Assembly: GCF_904067045.1 (NCBI RefSeq)
Contig: NZ_CAJFDC010000014.1
Span: 1 to 64,000 of the forward strand
Length of the DNA stretch: 64,000 nt
Direction of reading: 5' to 3'
Origin: Pseudomonas sp. FEN
GTDB lineage: Bacteria > Pseudomonadota > Gammaproteobacteria > Pseudomonadales > Pseudomonadaceae
Both the position numbers and the translations under genes were made by a program. Under the pieces are notes generated by a model, which had not been told where the DNA came from, ran no database searches, and saw only the letters and a program-made list of their open reading frames with translations. Shown piece after piece: positions 37,224 to 45,981 of the stretch (its first letter is position 1; every line of letters starts with the position of its first letter).

Positions 37224-38591
37224 ATGAACACACCCTCACAAGATCTGTCGGACAAGCTTTATGGCTCACATAGCCACATTGCCGAGCCCTCCATCGCCCC
37301 GCTCCTGCGTCAATACGCGGAACCCTTGCCGGAATTGAACTCAGCCGCTTTTGGGGAAATGTTCGACCGCTACGCCGATGCCCGCGTGGTGATGATCGGT
37401 GAGGCCAGTCATGGCACCAGCGACTTCTATCGAACCCGAGCGGCGATCACCCGACGGCTGATCGAGCAGCATGGTTTCAACATCGTTGCGGTTGAAGCCG
37501 ACTGGCCAGATGCCAGCCATGTGAACCGTTATGTCCAGGGACAGGCGCCGATGGCCTGGAAACAGCACATTTTCAGCCGATTTCCCACCTGGATGTGGCG
37601 CAATAACGACGTAAGAGCTTTCACCCACTGGCTGCATCAGTACAACCACAAGCACCCCGCCGAGCAGCGCGTCGAATTTCGCGGTTTGGATGTCTACAGC
37701 TTGCGCAACTCCATCCATGAAGTGCTGGTTTATCTGGATCGGACCGATCCGCAGTTGGCCCGCGAGGCACGACGGCGCTATGGCTGCCTGACGCCGTGGC
37801 AGGACGACCCCACGCTTTACGGTCATTTTGTCGAGCGCGGCGGCTTGATGCCCTGTGAGCATGGCGTAATCGAACAACTCAATAACATGCTCGCCGAACA
37901 ACTGGCCGGGCTATTGCCGGACGACGAGGCATTTTTCGATGCCGCGCAGAACGCCCGGGTCGTCCGGGCCGCGGAACAATACTATCGGGCGATCTATCGT
38001 GGCTCGGACGCTTCCTGGAACCTGCGCGACCGGCATATGTTCGACACATTACGTGCGTTGCTCGAACATCGCGGTCCACAAGCCAAGGCAGTGGTATGGG
38101 CGCACAACTCCCATATCGGCAATGCCGCCGCCACGGAGATGGGCTGGAAAGGACAGTTCAATATCGGTCAACTGTGTCGTCACGCTTATGGGCGCGATGT
38201 CGTCCTGATCGGCATGAGCACCGACCGTGGTCAGGTAGCCGCCGCCGATGACTGGGATGGCGATATGCTGATCAAGGAGATCCGCCCCTCGCGTCCGGAC
38301 AGTTGGGAGCATCAGTTCCTCAAGGCCGGAGTCCCGGCTTCATTGACCGACTGGCGCGGCCCGCAGCGCAAGGATTTGCGTCAAGCCCTGTCGGAACCAT
38401 TGCTGGAGCGGGCTATCGGGGTGATTTATCGCCCCCAGACCGAACGTGGCAGTCACTATTTCGAAGCGGTGTTGGCCGAACAATTCGACGCGATGGTCTG
38501 GATCGAACAGACACAACCGGTGATTGCGCTGCCACTGCCGAAAGGCCAGGAGCTCGAACCGGAGGACGACACCTATCCGTTTGGGGTGTGA
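37224..38591 (+). CDS. Erythromycin-esterase-family protein
   Basis: About 455 residues, with the family's conserved GEASHGTSDFYRTRAAITRRLI (catalytic Glu and His), VAVEADWPDA, and VWAHNSHIGNA. True EreA/EreB hydrolyse the lactone of 14-membered macrolides, but most chromosomal homologues have unknown substrates. The stress-cluster context argues against antibiotic resistance as the main role. The ATG at 37224 is preferred over 37215 and 37170 on spacing to a GCGGG stretch; the true start is uncertain. It is convergent with the phosphoribosyltransferase with only 11 bases between. Confidence 0.8.
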   Translation: MNTPSQDLSDKLYGSHSHIAEPSIAPLLRQYAEPLPELNSAAFGEMFDRYADARVVMIGEASHGTSDFYRTRAAITRRLIEQHGFNIVAVEADWPDASHVNRYVQGQAPMAWKQHIFSRFPTWMWRNNDVRAFTHWLHQYNHKHPAEQRVEFRGLDVYSLRNSIHEVLVYLDRTDPQLAREARRRYGCLTPWQDDPTLYGHFVERGGLMPCEHGVIEQLNNMLAEQLAGLLPDDEAFFDAAQNARVVRAAEQYYRAIYRGSDASWNLRDRHMFDTLRALLEHRGPQAKAVVWAHNSHIGNAAATEMGWKGQFNIGQLCRHAYGRDVVLIGMSTDRGQVAAADDWDGDMLIKEIRPSRPDSWEHQFLKAGVPASLTDWRGPQRKDLRQALSEPLLERAIGVIYRPQTERGSHYFEAVLAEQFDAMVWIEQTQPVIALPLPKGQELEPEDDTYPFGV

Positions 38592-38602
38592 AACGGATCA
38601 AG

Positions 38603-39310
38603 TCAAGCCTCCGAGTGTTCCCCCGTACCTTTGCCAGGAGCGGATTCGCGCTGCCAGGCCCGCTGCAACAGGTCCATGACCTGTTGATCCGAGGTCTGGG
38701 AAAAATCCAGGTACCAATAACCGATCGACATGAGCCATTCGGGGATCAGCGGGCAGATCACCTCTTCCACTTCGCTGTATAGCGATTCAACGGTTTCCTG
38801 CGGGGCAACCGGTACGGCAACGACTATGCGAGACGGTGCTTGCAAACGCACCGCCTGTATCGCCGCAATCATCGAAGCGCCCGTCGCCAGACCGTCGTCG
38901 ACCAGAATCACCACCTGATCCTTGAGTTGCACTGGCGGGCGCGCGGCTCGGTAAACCTGCTCGCGACGCAGCAACTCCCGGGTTTCCCGGGCGACTACCG
39001 CCTCGAGCGTGGCCCGATCTATCGAGTGAGCCCGCAATATGTCTTCATTGACGATCTGTATGCCGCCACTGGCGATCGCGCCCATGGCGTACTCCGGTTG
39101 CGCTGGAATTCCCAACTTGCGCACCAGTAACAGGTCCAGGCGAACGTCCAGGGCAGTGGCCACCTCATAGGCGACCGGAACGCCGCCACGGGGCAAGGCG
39201 AGGACGATGACATCCGGCCTATGCGCGTATTTGAGCAAGGGTTCCACCAGGCTCCGACCGGCAGCAGCCCGGTCAGGCAAGACGGTTTGCAATGAAAGAT
39301 CCTGAGTCAC
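38603..39310 (-). CDS. Phosphoribosyltransferase-family protein
   Basis: A 235-residue type I PRTase with VLALPRGGVPVAYEVA at the N-terminus and the PRPP loop VVILVDDGLATGASM. Homologues often sit in stress or Anr-regulated clusters, and their substrate is not established. A GTG start at 39310 follows GGAGAT. It ends a unit downstream of the GroEL paralogue, 12 bases apart, and is probably co-transcribed with it from the Anr box at 41016. Confidence 0.85.
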   Translation of the reverse strand: MTQDLSLQTVLPDRAAAGRSLVEPLLKYAHRPDVIVLALPRGGVPVAYEVATALDVRLDLLLVRKLGIPAQPEYAMGAIASGGIQIVNEDILRAHSIDRATLEAVVARETRELLRREQVYRAARPPVQLKDQVVILVDDGLATGASMIAAIQAVRLQAPSRIVVAVPVAPQETVESLYSEVEEVICPLIPEWLMSIGYWYLDFSQTSDQQVMDLLQRAWQRESAPGKGTGEHSEA

Positions 39311-39322
39311 TGGAAGATCTCC

Positions 39323-40945
39323 TCAGGCGATCGCGCCTGGCGGTTCGTATCCAGGAGATTCCTTTTCCGGAATATCGGTCATGGTCGCTTCGGTCAGCAG
39401 CAGGATACTGGCGACTGAAACAGCATTTTCGAGGGCAATCCGCACCACCTTGGTCGGATCGATGATGCCGGCTTCGTACATATCCACATAGCCATTGGCT
39501 GAAGCATCGAAGCCAACGTTTCCGGGCTCCGCGAGCATCCGGGCAACGACAACGCCGGCATCTACCGCCGAGTTCTCGGCAATGATCCGGGCCGGTGCTT
39601 CAAGCGCCCGGCGAAGAATCTGCAGTCCGGTCCTGAAATCGCCCTCGTGATGTGCTTCCTCGGCCGCGAGCATCGGCACGGCCTTGAGCAGGGCCAGCCC
39701 TCCCCCCGGAACAATGCCTTCGGCGATCGCTGCGCGAGTCGCGCAGATGGCGTCATCCAGCGCATCCTTACGGGCTTTCATCTCGGCCTCGGAAGGCGCG
39801 CCGACCCGAATCACCGCGACACCGCCAGACAGCCTGGCCAAGCGCTCCTGAAGCTTTTCACGGTCGTAGTCACTGGTAGTCGTGTCGATTTGCGCACGAA
39901 TCTGTTGCACACGTGCCTCGATGGCCTCGCGTGTACCGGCGCCGCCAATCAGCGCGGTGCTGTCTTTTTGCACCACGACCCGGTGCGCGCGCCCCAACTG
40001 GCTCAACTCCACCTGTTCGAGGTTGATACCCAGTTCGTTGGAAACCACGGTGGCTCCGGTCAGAACGGCAATGTCCTGAAGCATGTCCTTGCGTCGGTCG
40101 CCAAAGCCTGGCGCCTTGATCGCCACCGCCCGCAAGACCCCGCGCATGTGGTTGACCACCAGGGTGGTCAACGCCTCGCCCTCGATGTCATCGGCAATCA
40201 GCACCAGGGGCTGTCCACTTTTGGCAATGAGTTCAAGCAATGGCAGCAGGTCTTTGAGCACACCGATCTTATGGTCACAAAGCAGCAGATAGGCATCATC
40301 GAGCTCGACCTGCATCTTCTCGGTGTCCGTCACGAAATAGGGCGAGACATAGCCTCGATCCAGACGCATACCCTCCATCACCTCGACCACCGTTTCCGTG
40401 GTTTTGGACTCCTCGACACTGACGACACCTTCGATGCCGACCTTCTCCAGCGCGTCCGCAACCAGTTGCCCGATAACGGCATCGTTATGCGCCGACAGCG
40501 CCGCCACCTGGGCCTTTTCCTTGGGGGTGCTGACCGGTCGCGATTGGGCGACCAGCGATTGCATGACCAGGGACAGCCCCCGGTCCATACCGCGTTTCAG
40601 GTCGATCGCACTGGCACCGGCGACAACATTGCGGATGCCGTCGGCCAGGATTGCATGGGCCAGTATCGTTGAGGTACTGGTGCCGTCCCCGACCGCATCG
40701 CCGGTACGCTCCGCCGCCTGGCGCAGCATCTGCGCACCGAGATTTTCCTCCGGGTCCGGCAGGTCGATTCGCTTGGCGATCGTGACGCCGTCGTTGCAGA
40801 CGGTCGGATTACCCCATTTGTTCTGAATCAACACCGATTTTGACTTCGGCCCGAGGGTCACCCGGACCGCATCCGCCAACTGTGTTGCGCCACACAGGAT
40901 TTTCTCGCGAGCCGCGGCACGAAACAGGACTTTACTGTGGGCCAT
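39323..40945 (-). CDS. GroEL-family chaperonin paralogue
   Basis: A 540-residue group I chaperonin. The ATP site is present (VTLGPKSKSVLIQ, NDGVTIAKRIDL, GDGTSTSTIL), as are GAPGFGDRRKDMLQDIA-like and VPGGGLALL motifs. It differs from housekeeping GroEL in lacking the Gly-Gly-Met C-terminal tail (ending GYEPPGAIA), in GDGTST rather than GDGTTT, and in having no groES beside it. It is therefore a specialised second copy, relying on GroES elsewhere or working without it. AGGAGG precedes the ATG, and a perfect Anr box lies about 70 bases upstream. Confidence 0.9.
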   Translation of the reverse strand: MAHSKVLFRAAAREKILCGATQLADAVRVTLGPKSKSVLIQNKWGNPTVCNDGVTIAKRIDLPDPEENLGAQMLRQAAERTGDAVGDGTSTSTILAHAILADGIRNVVAGASAIDLKRGMDRGLSLVMQSLVAQSRPVSTPKEKAQVAALSAHNDAVIGQLVADALEKVGIEGVVSVEESKTTETVVEVMEGMRLDRGYVSPYFVTDTEKMQVELDDAYLLLCDHKIGVLKDLLPLLELIAKSGQPLVLIADDIEGEALTTLVVNHMRGVLRAVAIKAPGFGDRRKDMLQDIAVLTGATVVSNELGINLEQVELSQLGRAHRVVVQKDSTALIGGAGTREAIEARVQQIRAQIDTTTSDYDREKLQERLARLSGGVAVIRVGAPSEAEMKARKDALDDAICATRAAIAEGIVPGGGLALLKAVPMLAAEEAHHEGDFRTGLQILRRALEAPARIIAENSAVDAGVVVARMLAEPGNVGFDASANGYVDMYEAGIIDPTKVVRIALENAVSVASILLLTEATMTDIPEKESPGYEPPGAIA

Positions 40946-41015
40946 CAGGTTGCCCTCCTGGTTGTTTCGACAACAGGTGTGTTCTTGCAGCTTCTATGAA
41001 ATGGCGGGCCCGGCG

Positions 41016-41029
41016 TTGATTTATATCAA
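41016..41029. promoter_or_regulatory. Anr box upstream of the GroEL paralogue
   Basis: TTGATTTATATCAA is a perfect TTGAT-N4-ATCAA match. A centre at -41.5 predicts transcription from about 40981, about 36 bases before the ATG. Confidence 0.8.
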
Positions 41030-41116
41030 TCCGCGGAGCCTTCGCGGCCAACGCTCGCCAAGGCCCTTCGCGCGATGCAACGTCCGGATGAAAGACCGCC
41101 GGCGCCAGCCCGCCAA

Positions 41117-41130
41117 TTGACAAAAATCAA
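41117..41130. promoter_or_regulatory. Anr-like box upstream of the BCAM0308-like gene
   Basis: TTGACAAAAATCAA matches the Anr consensus with one mismatch. It is about 136 bases upstream of the plus-strand gene at 41266. Confidence 0.6.
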
Positions 41131-41265
41131 TCCGCGCGGGAGGAAACCGAGTCCAAATAAAGTCTTGAAATCCACCGGGCTTTCATCAGGCGCAATGGCT
41201 GGGGTTCCGATTCGAAGTCACCGCCAGGCGTGAAGTCTTCATCCATCTCGTGCGAGGAAAAGACC

Positions 41266-41763
41266 ATGGACAAATACCAGGACAGTCAGAAAAACAAGCT
41301 GTTCAAAGCCCCCACTCACGATCCCTATTGCCTGCAGAAAGTCGAAGGCAGTGCCCTCTGTCCGCAGTGTGGAGCGGTCTATCAAGCCGGCAACTGGACT
41401 TGGCACACCCCGGAAAGCTCCGTGATTGCCGATGCCAAAACGGTGACCTGCCCAGCCTGCCGGCGTACCGCTGACAACATCCCGGCGGGGACGCTGACGC
41501 TGTCCGGCGGTTTTCTGTCCGGGCATCGAGACGAAATCGTCCATCTGATCGAACATACAGAGAAAAAGGAAAACGCCGAGCATGCCCTGGAACGGATCAT
41601 CAAGCTGACCGACTCGGAGGGCAGCCTGGTCGTGACCACTACCGGTATCCATCTGGCGAACCGTCTGGCGCATGCCCTGAAAGACGCTTTCAAAGGTCAC
41701 GCCGATTACCACTACGGCGATAATGAATATCGGTTGGACGTCAACTGGTCACGTGACGACTGA
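41266..41763 (+). CDS. BCAM0308-like zinc-ribbon protein
   Basis: A 165-residue protein with CPQCGAVYQAGNW and CPACRRTADNIPAG, two CxxC pairs that form a zinc ribbon, then a C-terminal alpha/beta part ending in HYGDNEYRLDVNW. It resembles the BCAM0308 family seen in low-oxygen or persistence loci of Burkholderia and Pseudomonas; the role is unknown, possibly RNA or ribosome related. The ATG at 41266 follows GAGG. It is divergent from the GroEL paralogue, each having its own Anr-type box. Confidence 0.75.
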   Translation: MDKYQDSQKNKLFKAPTHDPYCLQKVEGSALCPQCGAVYQAGNWTWHTPESSVIADAKTVTCPACRRTADNIPAGTLTLSGGFLSGHRDEIVHLIEHTEKKENAEHALERIIKLTDSEGSLVVTTTGIHLANRLAHALKDAFKGHADYHYGDNEYRLDVNWSRDD

Positions 41764-41773
41764 GAACCTGGCG

Positions 41774-41801
41774 AGGTTGTGCTCGACAGGGAGTACAACC
41801 T
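41774..41801. terminator. Hairpin between convergent genes
   Basis: Seven-base arms AGGTTGT (41774-41780) and ACAACCT (41795-41801) enclose a 14-base loop, directly after the BCAM0308-like stop and before the convergent flippase-like gene end. No clear T-run follows, so strength is doubtful. Confidence 0.4.
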
Positions 41802-41812
41802 GCCCCGCCCGA

Positions 41813-42916
41813 TTACCTACTGCCGGAGCCACGATCCGTATCGGCGATTCCATGATCCTTCTGGCGCGCCCCCATGAGCGCCTCCTGGCCTGAGTCCGGG
41901 GCATGCCATTCGCGATGGGCCAGCCACAGGCCCGGCAGCATCGGCAGCCAGAAGGTCAGGCCGCGAAACAGCAGCGTGGCGGAAAGGGCCACGGCAATGC
42001 TCACCCCGATCCAGTGCAAGGTCACGACGGCGGCGGCTTCGAACGCACCCAGCCCCCCCGGCAAAATGCCGATACTGCGCAATACACTGGCCAACATGAA
42101 TCCGGCGAACAGTCCCAATGGCGGCGCCGATACACCCAGTGCACGGACCAACACCCACAAGGTGGCGCTGTCCAGCACGATGATTGCCAACTCCAGCAAG
42201 GTGATGCGCCAGAGCAACGCGCGACTGCGAACCAGCCGTGGGTCGGCGCCGGTGAGCAACGAAACACCCCTGGCAATAATGGCAAAACGTTGTCCCGGTA
42301 CATGCGCGGCCAGATCCGTGTTGCCGGCCAGCCTTGGCGTGACGACGGCCAACAGCAGACTTACGGCCACAAACACCAGGCAGGTGAGCATGACCGCCGT
42401 AGTCGCATGCCCCTGGAAGATCACCACCGGCAATGCCATGCCGACTGTCAGGACATAGGCCAGGAAGTACGCGGACAAATCCAGCACCAGGCAGGCCAGG
42501 ACCACCGGCCGGGCGAAACCGAGGCGAACAAAGGAGGCGACCACCGCAAATGCCCCGCTGATGCCAGACGACGGCAGGGCCTGATCGACGAACAACTTCA
42601 TCAGGCTGAGTTTGCCCGCATCCCAGAGTGACAGGTGCTGCGCCCCGGCTTTGAGCACCACCCGAAAGATCTGTCCCTGTGCCGCATAGGTCAGGGCTTG
42701 CAGGCCGAAGGCAGCCACCAGCCAGAGGGGTTGTGCCTGGGTCAGCAGGCGTGCGAAGGATTCGACTTCAGCAAAGTGCAACGCCACGCCAATCACCGTT
42801 GCGAGCATTGCCGCGCCCAACAGCCAGGTCAGCCAGAGGGCAAAGCGACTGTAGTGCCGATCTTCGTTGATCCCTTGCGGGTGGGTGACAGCGGGAGTGG
42901 GCGGTTTAACAGACAT
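41813..42916 (-). CDS. YbhN/MprF-type flippase-like membrane protein
   Basis: A 367-residue membrane protein of the lysylphosphatidylglycerol-synthase transmembrane (UPF0104/YbhN) family, with about eight helices and the conserved ALPSSGISGAFAVV and GILPGGLGAFEAAAV motifs. Without the catalytic GNAT-like domain of MprF it cannot aminoacylate lipids and may move a lipid across the membrane. The ATG at 42916 after GGGG is chosen because the Anr box at 42977-42990 overlaps an upstream ATG at 42985. The gene stands alone on the minus strand. Confidence 0.85.
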   Translation of the reverse strand: MSVKPPTPAVTHPQGINEDRHYSRFALWLTWLLGAAMLATVIGVALHFAEVESFARLLTQAQPLWLVAAFGLQALTYAAQGQIFRVVLKAGAQHLSLWDAGKLSLMKLFVDQALPSSGISGAFAVVASFVRLGFARPVVLACLVLDLSAYFLAYVLTVGMALPVVIFQGHATTAVMLTCLVFVAVSLLLAVVTPRLAGNTDLAAHVPGQRFAIIARGVSLLTGADPRLVRSRALLWRITLLELAIIVLDSATLWVLVRALGVSAPPLGLFAGFMLASVLRSIGILPGGLGAFEAAAVVTLHWIGVSIAVALSATLLFRGLTFWLPMLPGLWLAHREWHAPDSGQEALMGARQKDHGIADTDRGSGSR

Positions 42917-42976
42917 GCCATGCCCCTGGGCAATTCCGCGGATGGCTTGATTCTGGGCCGTGACTGACGAATTTGC

Positions 42977-42990
42977 TTGATCCATATCAA
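42977..42990. promoter_or_regulatory. Anr box upstream of the flippase-like gene
   Basis: TTGATCCATATCAA is a perfect Anr match. A centre at -41.5 gives transcription from about 42942, 26 bases before the ATG, the same spacing as for xfp. Confidence 0.8.
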
Positions 42991-43050
42991 TCGCCAGTGC
43001 GGGATGGATCCGAGTGCCGGAGCACTCGGGAGTTGCTTGAGGGGGCAGTG

Positions 43051-43554
43051 CTAATGCGCGGCCAGCAGTGGGCTCACCAACTGATCCAGCAATGACCGAT
43101 CGATTTTCGGATCGCCCACGCTACCGTCCTTGCGCACCACGCCGTGCCGGTCGATGACATAGGTCATCGGCATGCGCCAGACTCGGCCAAAGCCCTTGAA
43201 CCCGGCATCCCGCTGGAACGCCGCCGGATAGCTGTAGCGCGCCATGACCTTGCGCACCATGGCATCGTCCTCCGGCTCATCCATGCTGATCGCAATAATC
43301 TTCAGTCCTTCGCTTTTGTGCTGCTGGTAATAGGCTTCCATGGCTGGCATTTCCTCTCGACACGGCTCGCACCAGGAGGCCCAGAAATTCACAATCACCA
43401 CCTGGCCGTCCTGTTTTTGCAAATCGAAGGACTCGCCATCCAGCGTTTTCGCCGTCAGCTCCGGCGCGTGTTCGCCCACATCAATCGCCCATGCCGGCGA
43501 GCCAACCAGGCTGCAGCAGAATGCGAGCCAGGGCAGTAGTCTTTTTGCACACAT
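43051..43554 (-). CDS. Exported TlpA-like thioredoxin
   Basis: A 167-residue periplasmic thioredoxin-fold protein. A signal peptide (LLPWLAFCCSLVGSPAWA) is followed by FWASWCEPCREEMPAM, the WCxxC redox site, and a cis-Pro in RMPMTYVID. TlpA/ResA-type proteins reduce cysteines in cytochrome c or copper-site maturation. The ATG at 43554 with GAGGGAAACC upstream is better than 43581. It follows the outer-membrane gene by about 23 bases and closes a three-gene unit. Confidence 0.85.
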   Translation of the reverse strand: MCAKRLLPWLAFCCSLVGSPAWAIDVGEHAPELTAKTLDGESFDLQKQDGQVVIVNFWASWCEPCREEMPAMEAYYQQHKSEGLKIIAISMDEPEDDAMVRKVMARYSYPAAFQRDAGFKGFGRVWRMPMTYVIDRHGVVRKDGSVGDPKIDRSLLDQLVSPLLAAH

Positions 43555-43577
43555 CAGGTTTCCCTCGGTGTCATTGA

Positions 43578-44606
43578 TCACTGGAATGAGTAGCGTGCAC
43601 CAATGGTTGCGGTATAGCGCGGCGCAAGCTGCACGCCGTTGACATCCTGGTACACCGGCAACTGTACGAAGCTGTACAACGAGATTTTTTTGCCGATAGG
43701 CACCGTCACGCCAGGGCTGAGGTAGGCCAGGGTACCGCCGGTACTGACGGTATCGGCATTGGCGCCCTCATCGCGCTCGACATGGCGTACATTCAACTGG
43801 ATTTGTGGCATGACATAGGCATTGCCCATGTAGCGCAGGCCAAGATTGAGGTTGATACCATCGCCAGGGCGATAGTGATCGCTTGAGTTCAGCGCCTTCT
43901 GCAGCATGGCCTGGCCAAAGTAGTCCCAGTTCTTGTTGAGCGTATCCATGTAGTAGACCCCCAGGATGCCATCGGTGGTCCCGGTCCCGGGTTGCAGGCC
44001 ACGATCTATCGCCACGGGGCCTGGGGCGGTCGGGTCGGTCGATGCCGCGGTATCGTCATGAGCGCCGGTGGGCAGTTTCAACCCGAACAACAGCCCCAGG
44101 TTGTGCTGTGGTGTGAACCCCTGATAACGACCGATGACCTTGACGTCGCCGAGACTGGAGGTCCTGGAGCTGTACTGGCCGCCGCCATCGCCCGGGGTGA
44201 CGCCATCCGATGCCGTACCCAAGGTGCTATGGCTTCGAAAGATATAGGGCAGTTGCAGATCCACGCCCCAGCTCGCATTGAAGCTGTAGTCCAGGCCCAG
44301 CGTCAGGTAGTCGTTGCGCGTGTACTTCTCGACTTCCTGTGGGTTGCCGTTATTGGAGAGCTGGCTCGCGGCGCTTGGGGAAATACTGTGGGTACCGCTG
44401 CGCAATTGGTTTTGGTTCAGGTAGTCGTAACGCAGGTCCAGTTTCAGCCCCGAGGAGTTGCTGATCCCGAGATTGTCCCAATCGGAACTGAGGGTGCAGC
44501 CACAACTGGCACAAGCAAGCGCGAGGTGTGGGAATAAAGCAGTGACAGACAAAGCCGCAAGCGGCAGTGCGCTTCGACGGGTACGGCGCGGTAATGGCAT
44601 GAGCAT
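43578..44606 (-). CDS. Beta-barrel outer-membrane protein with Cys-rich N-terminus
   Basis: About 342 residues. A basic signal peptide ends near ALACASCGC, leaving a CASCGC motif at the mature N-terminus, followed by alternating hydrophobic/aromatic strands and a C-terminal Phe-containing strand ending GARYSFQ, typical of outer-membrane beta-barrels. The Cys motif could bind copper or be handled by the TlpA-like protein encoded next. The long upstream frame to 44867 is rejected because no signal sequence would result. A transporter-like porin role is possible; family not firmly named. Confidence 0.7.
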   Translation of the reverse strand: MLMPLPRRTRRSALPLAALSVTALFPHLALACASCGCTLSSDWDNLGISNSSGLKLDLRYDYLNQNQLRSGTHSISPSAASQLSNNGNPQEVEKYTRNDYLTLGLDYSFNASWGVDLQLPYIFRSHSTLGTASDGVTPGDGGGQYSSRTSSLGDVKVIGRYQGFTPQHNLGLLFGLKLPTGAHDDTAASTDPTAPGPVAIDRGLQPGTGTTDGILGVYYMDTLNKNWDYFGQAMLQKALNSSDHYRPGDGINLNLGLRYMGNAYVMPQIQLNVRHVERDEGANADTVSTGGTLAYLSPGVTVPIGKKISLYSFVQLPVYQDVNGVQLAPRYTATIGARYSFQ

Positions 44607-44692
44607 GGAGTTGGCATTCCTGGATTTAGTTGCAACGCATAGAGGCAAACCTCCCCAGCAGGTGGGGGAGGATTTGTCATCGCAAGGGAACA

Positions 44693-45067
44693 TCAGGAAT
44701 AAGCCGGTGGCCCGCGCGGTTCGCAGACCAGCCAGATGCTGCTGATATAACGTGGGTAGATCGCCTGCGCCAGCCCGACCTCGGCGTGAGCGGAAAGCTG
44801 CCACTGAACGATGCTGGGCGGTAAACCGATATCGACCGCATGCACGACGCACAGCAGGCAATGGCATTCGTGATCCTGGCCCGGCGCGGGATCATGGCTG
44901 CCGGGAGCCTGGACCTGTCCGCTCATGCCAGCCATGTTGCAGTGTTCGCCCATCGCCATTGGCTGCCCATGCGCAGCCGGCAGCCAGAGCATCACGCTCG
45001 GCAGCAATGCCGCGAGCATGGCCAGGCAAGCGGCAAATTGACGCAATGAGTGGGGAATCCGGGGCAT
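44693..45067 (-). CDS. DUF2946-like protein
   Basis: A protein of about 124 residues with a hydrophobic N-terminal helix (CLAMLAALLPSVMLWLPAAHG), a Met/His-rich segment (MAMGEHCNMAGMSG) and the DUF2946-type H-E-C-x-C-x2-C motif in DHECHCLLC. Genes of this family occur with copper and TonB-linked transport genes. The ATG at 45067 is chosen; upstream codons give no sensible leader. It leads a same-strand unit with the outer-membrane protein and the TlpA-like gene, suggesting a metal, probably copper, role. Confidence 0.65.
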   Translation of the reverse strand: MPRIPHSLRQFAACLAMLAALLPSVMLWLPAAHGQPMAMGEHCNMAGMSGQVQAPGSHDPAPGQDHECHCLLCVVHAVDIGLPPSIVQWQLSAHAEVGLAQAIYPRYISSIWLVCEPRGPPAYS

Positions 45068-45209
45068 GGACACAGAAGTGACGTCGCTGATGGTTATTGG
45101 CACCAAGGGTGACAAACAACGCTTGCCAGTACAACGTGTCGACAAAGGTTGCGGCATTGTGCCGCAACCCGCAACGCCCTGCGGAGCCGGCTGTATCTGC
45201 CCCGCGCGT

Positions 45210-45971
45210 TCAACCCAGGTCGCCGCCCCCTACTGGCAGGGTCACGCCGGTAATGTAGGATGCCTCGTCGGAAGCGAGGAACAGGATCGCTCCGGCCTGT
45301 TCGTCGATACTTCCATAGCGTTTCATCAAGCTGCTGTCCACGGTCTGCTCGACGATTTGTCGGTACCAGGCCTGTTCATCCTCGCTTTGCGCCTGTGCGT
45401 TACGCGGAATCCGCCGTGGCGGCGCATCGGTACCACCCGGCGCCGTGGCATTGACCCGGATGCCGCGGCCGGCGGTCTCGAAGGCCAGGCAGGCGGTCAG
45501 CGCGTTGACGCCGCCCTTGGCGGCGCCATAGGGCACGCGGTTGACTCCACGGGTGGCCACCGACGACACGTTGACGATCGCGCCACCGCCCTGCGCCAGC
45601 ATGTAGGGCAGTACCGCGTGGCAGCACCACAGGGTCGGGAACAGCGAACGACGCACCTCGGCTTCGATCTCACGCGCCTGATAGTGTTCGAAAGGCTTGG
45701 CCCAGATGGTTCCGCCGACGTTGTTGACGAGGATATCGATCCGCCCGAAGCGCTCATGGGCGGCCTGCATGACGTCCACGCACTGGTCGTGGCGTTCCAG
45801 GTCGGCGGTGAGGGTCAAGGTCCGTTCGCCGCGCAGTTCATGAATCAGCTCGGAGCGATCCACCGCGACCAGCCAGGCGCCCTCCTCCAGCATGCGTTCG
45901 GCCACCCGGCGGCCGATCCCCTGGGCCGCGCCAGTGACCAGCGCGACCCTGTCCTTGAAACGTGGGTTCAT
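45210..45971 (-). CDS. benD: Dihydroxycyclohexadiene carboxylate dehydrogenase BenD
   Basis: A 253-residue short-chain dehydrogenase that oxidises and decarboxylates benzoate cis-diol to catechol using NAD+. Visible are the Rossmann motif TGAAQGIG, the NNVG turn, and YGAAKGG (catalytic Tyr-x3-Lys). The ATG at 45971 follows GAGGAG and lies just after the benC stop; the frame from 45992 is less likely. It is last in benABCD. Confidence 0.93.
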   Translation of the reverse strand: MNPRFKDRVALVTGAAQGIGRRVAERMLEEGAWLVAVDRSELIHELRGERTLTLTADLERHDQCVDVMQAAHERFGRIDILVNNVGGTIWAKPFEHYQAREIEAEVRRSLFPTLWCCHAVLPYMLAQGGGAIVNVSSVATRGVNRVPYGAAKGGVNALTACLAFETAGRGIRVNATAPGGTDAPPRRIPRNAQAQSEDEQAWYRQIVEQTVDSSLMKRYGSIDEQAGAILFLASDEASYITGVTLPVGGGDLG

Positions 45972-45981
45972 CACGATCTCC

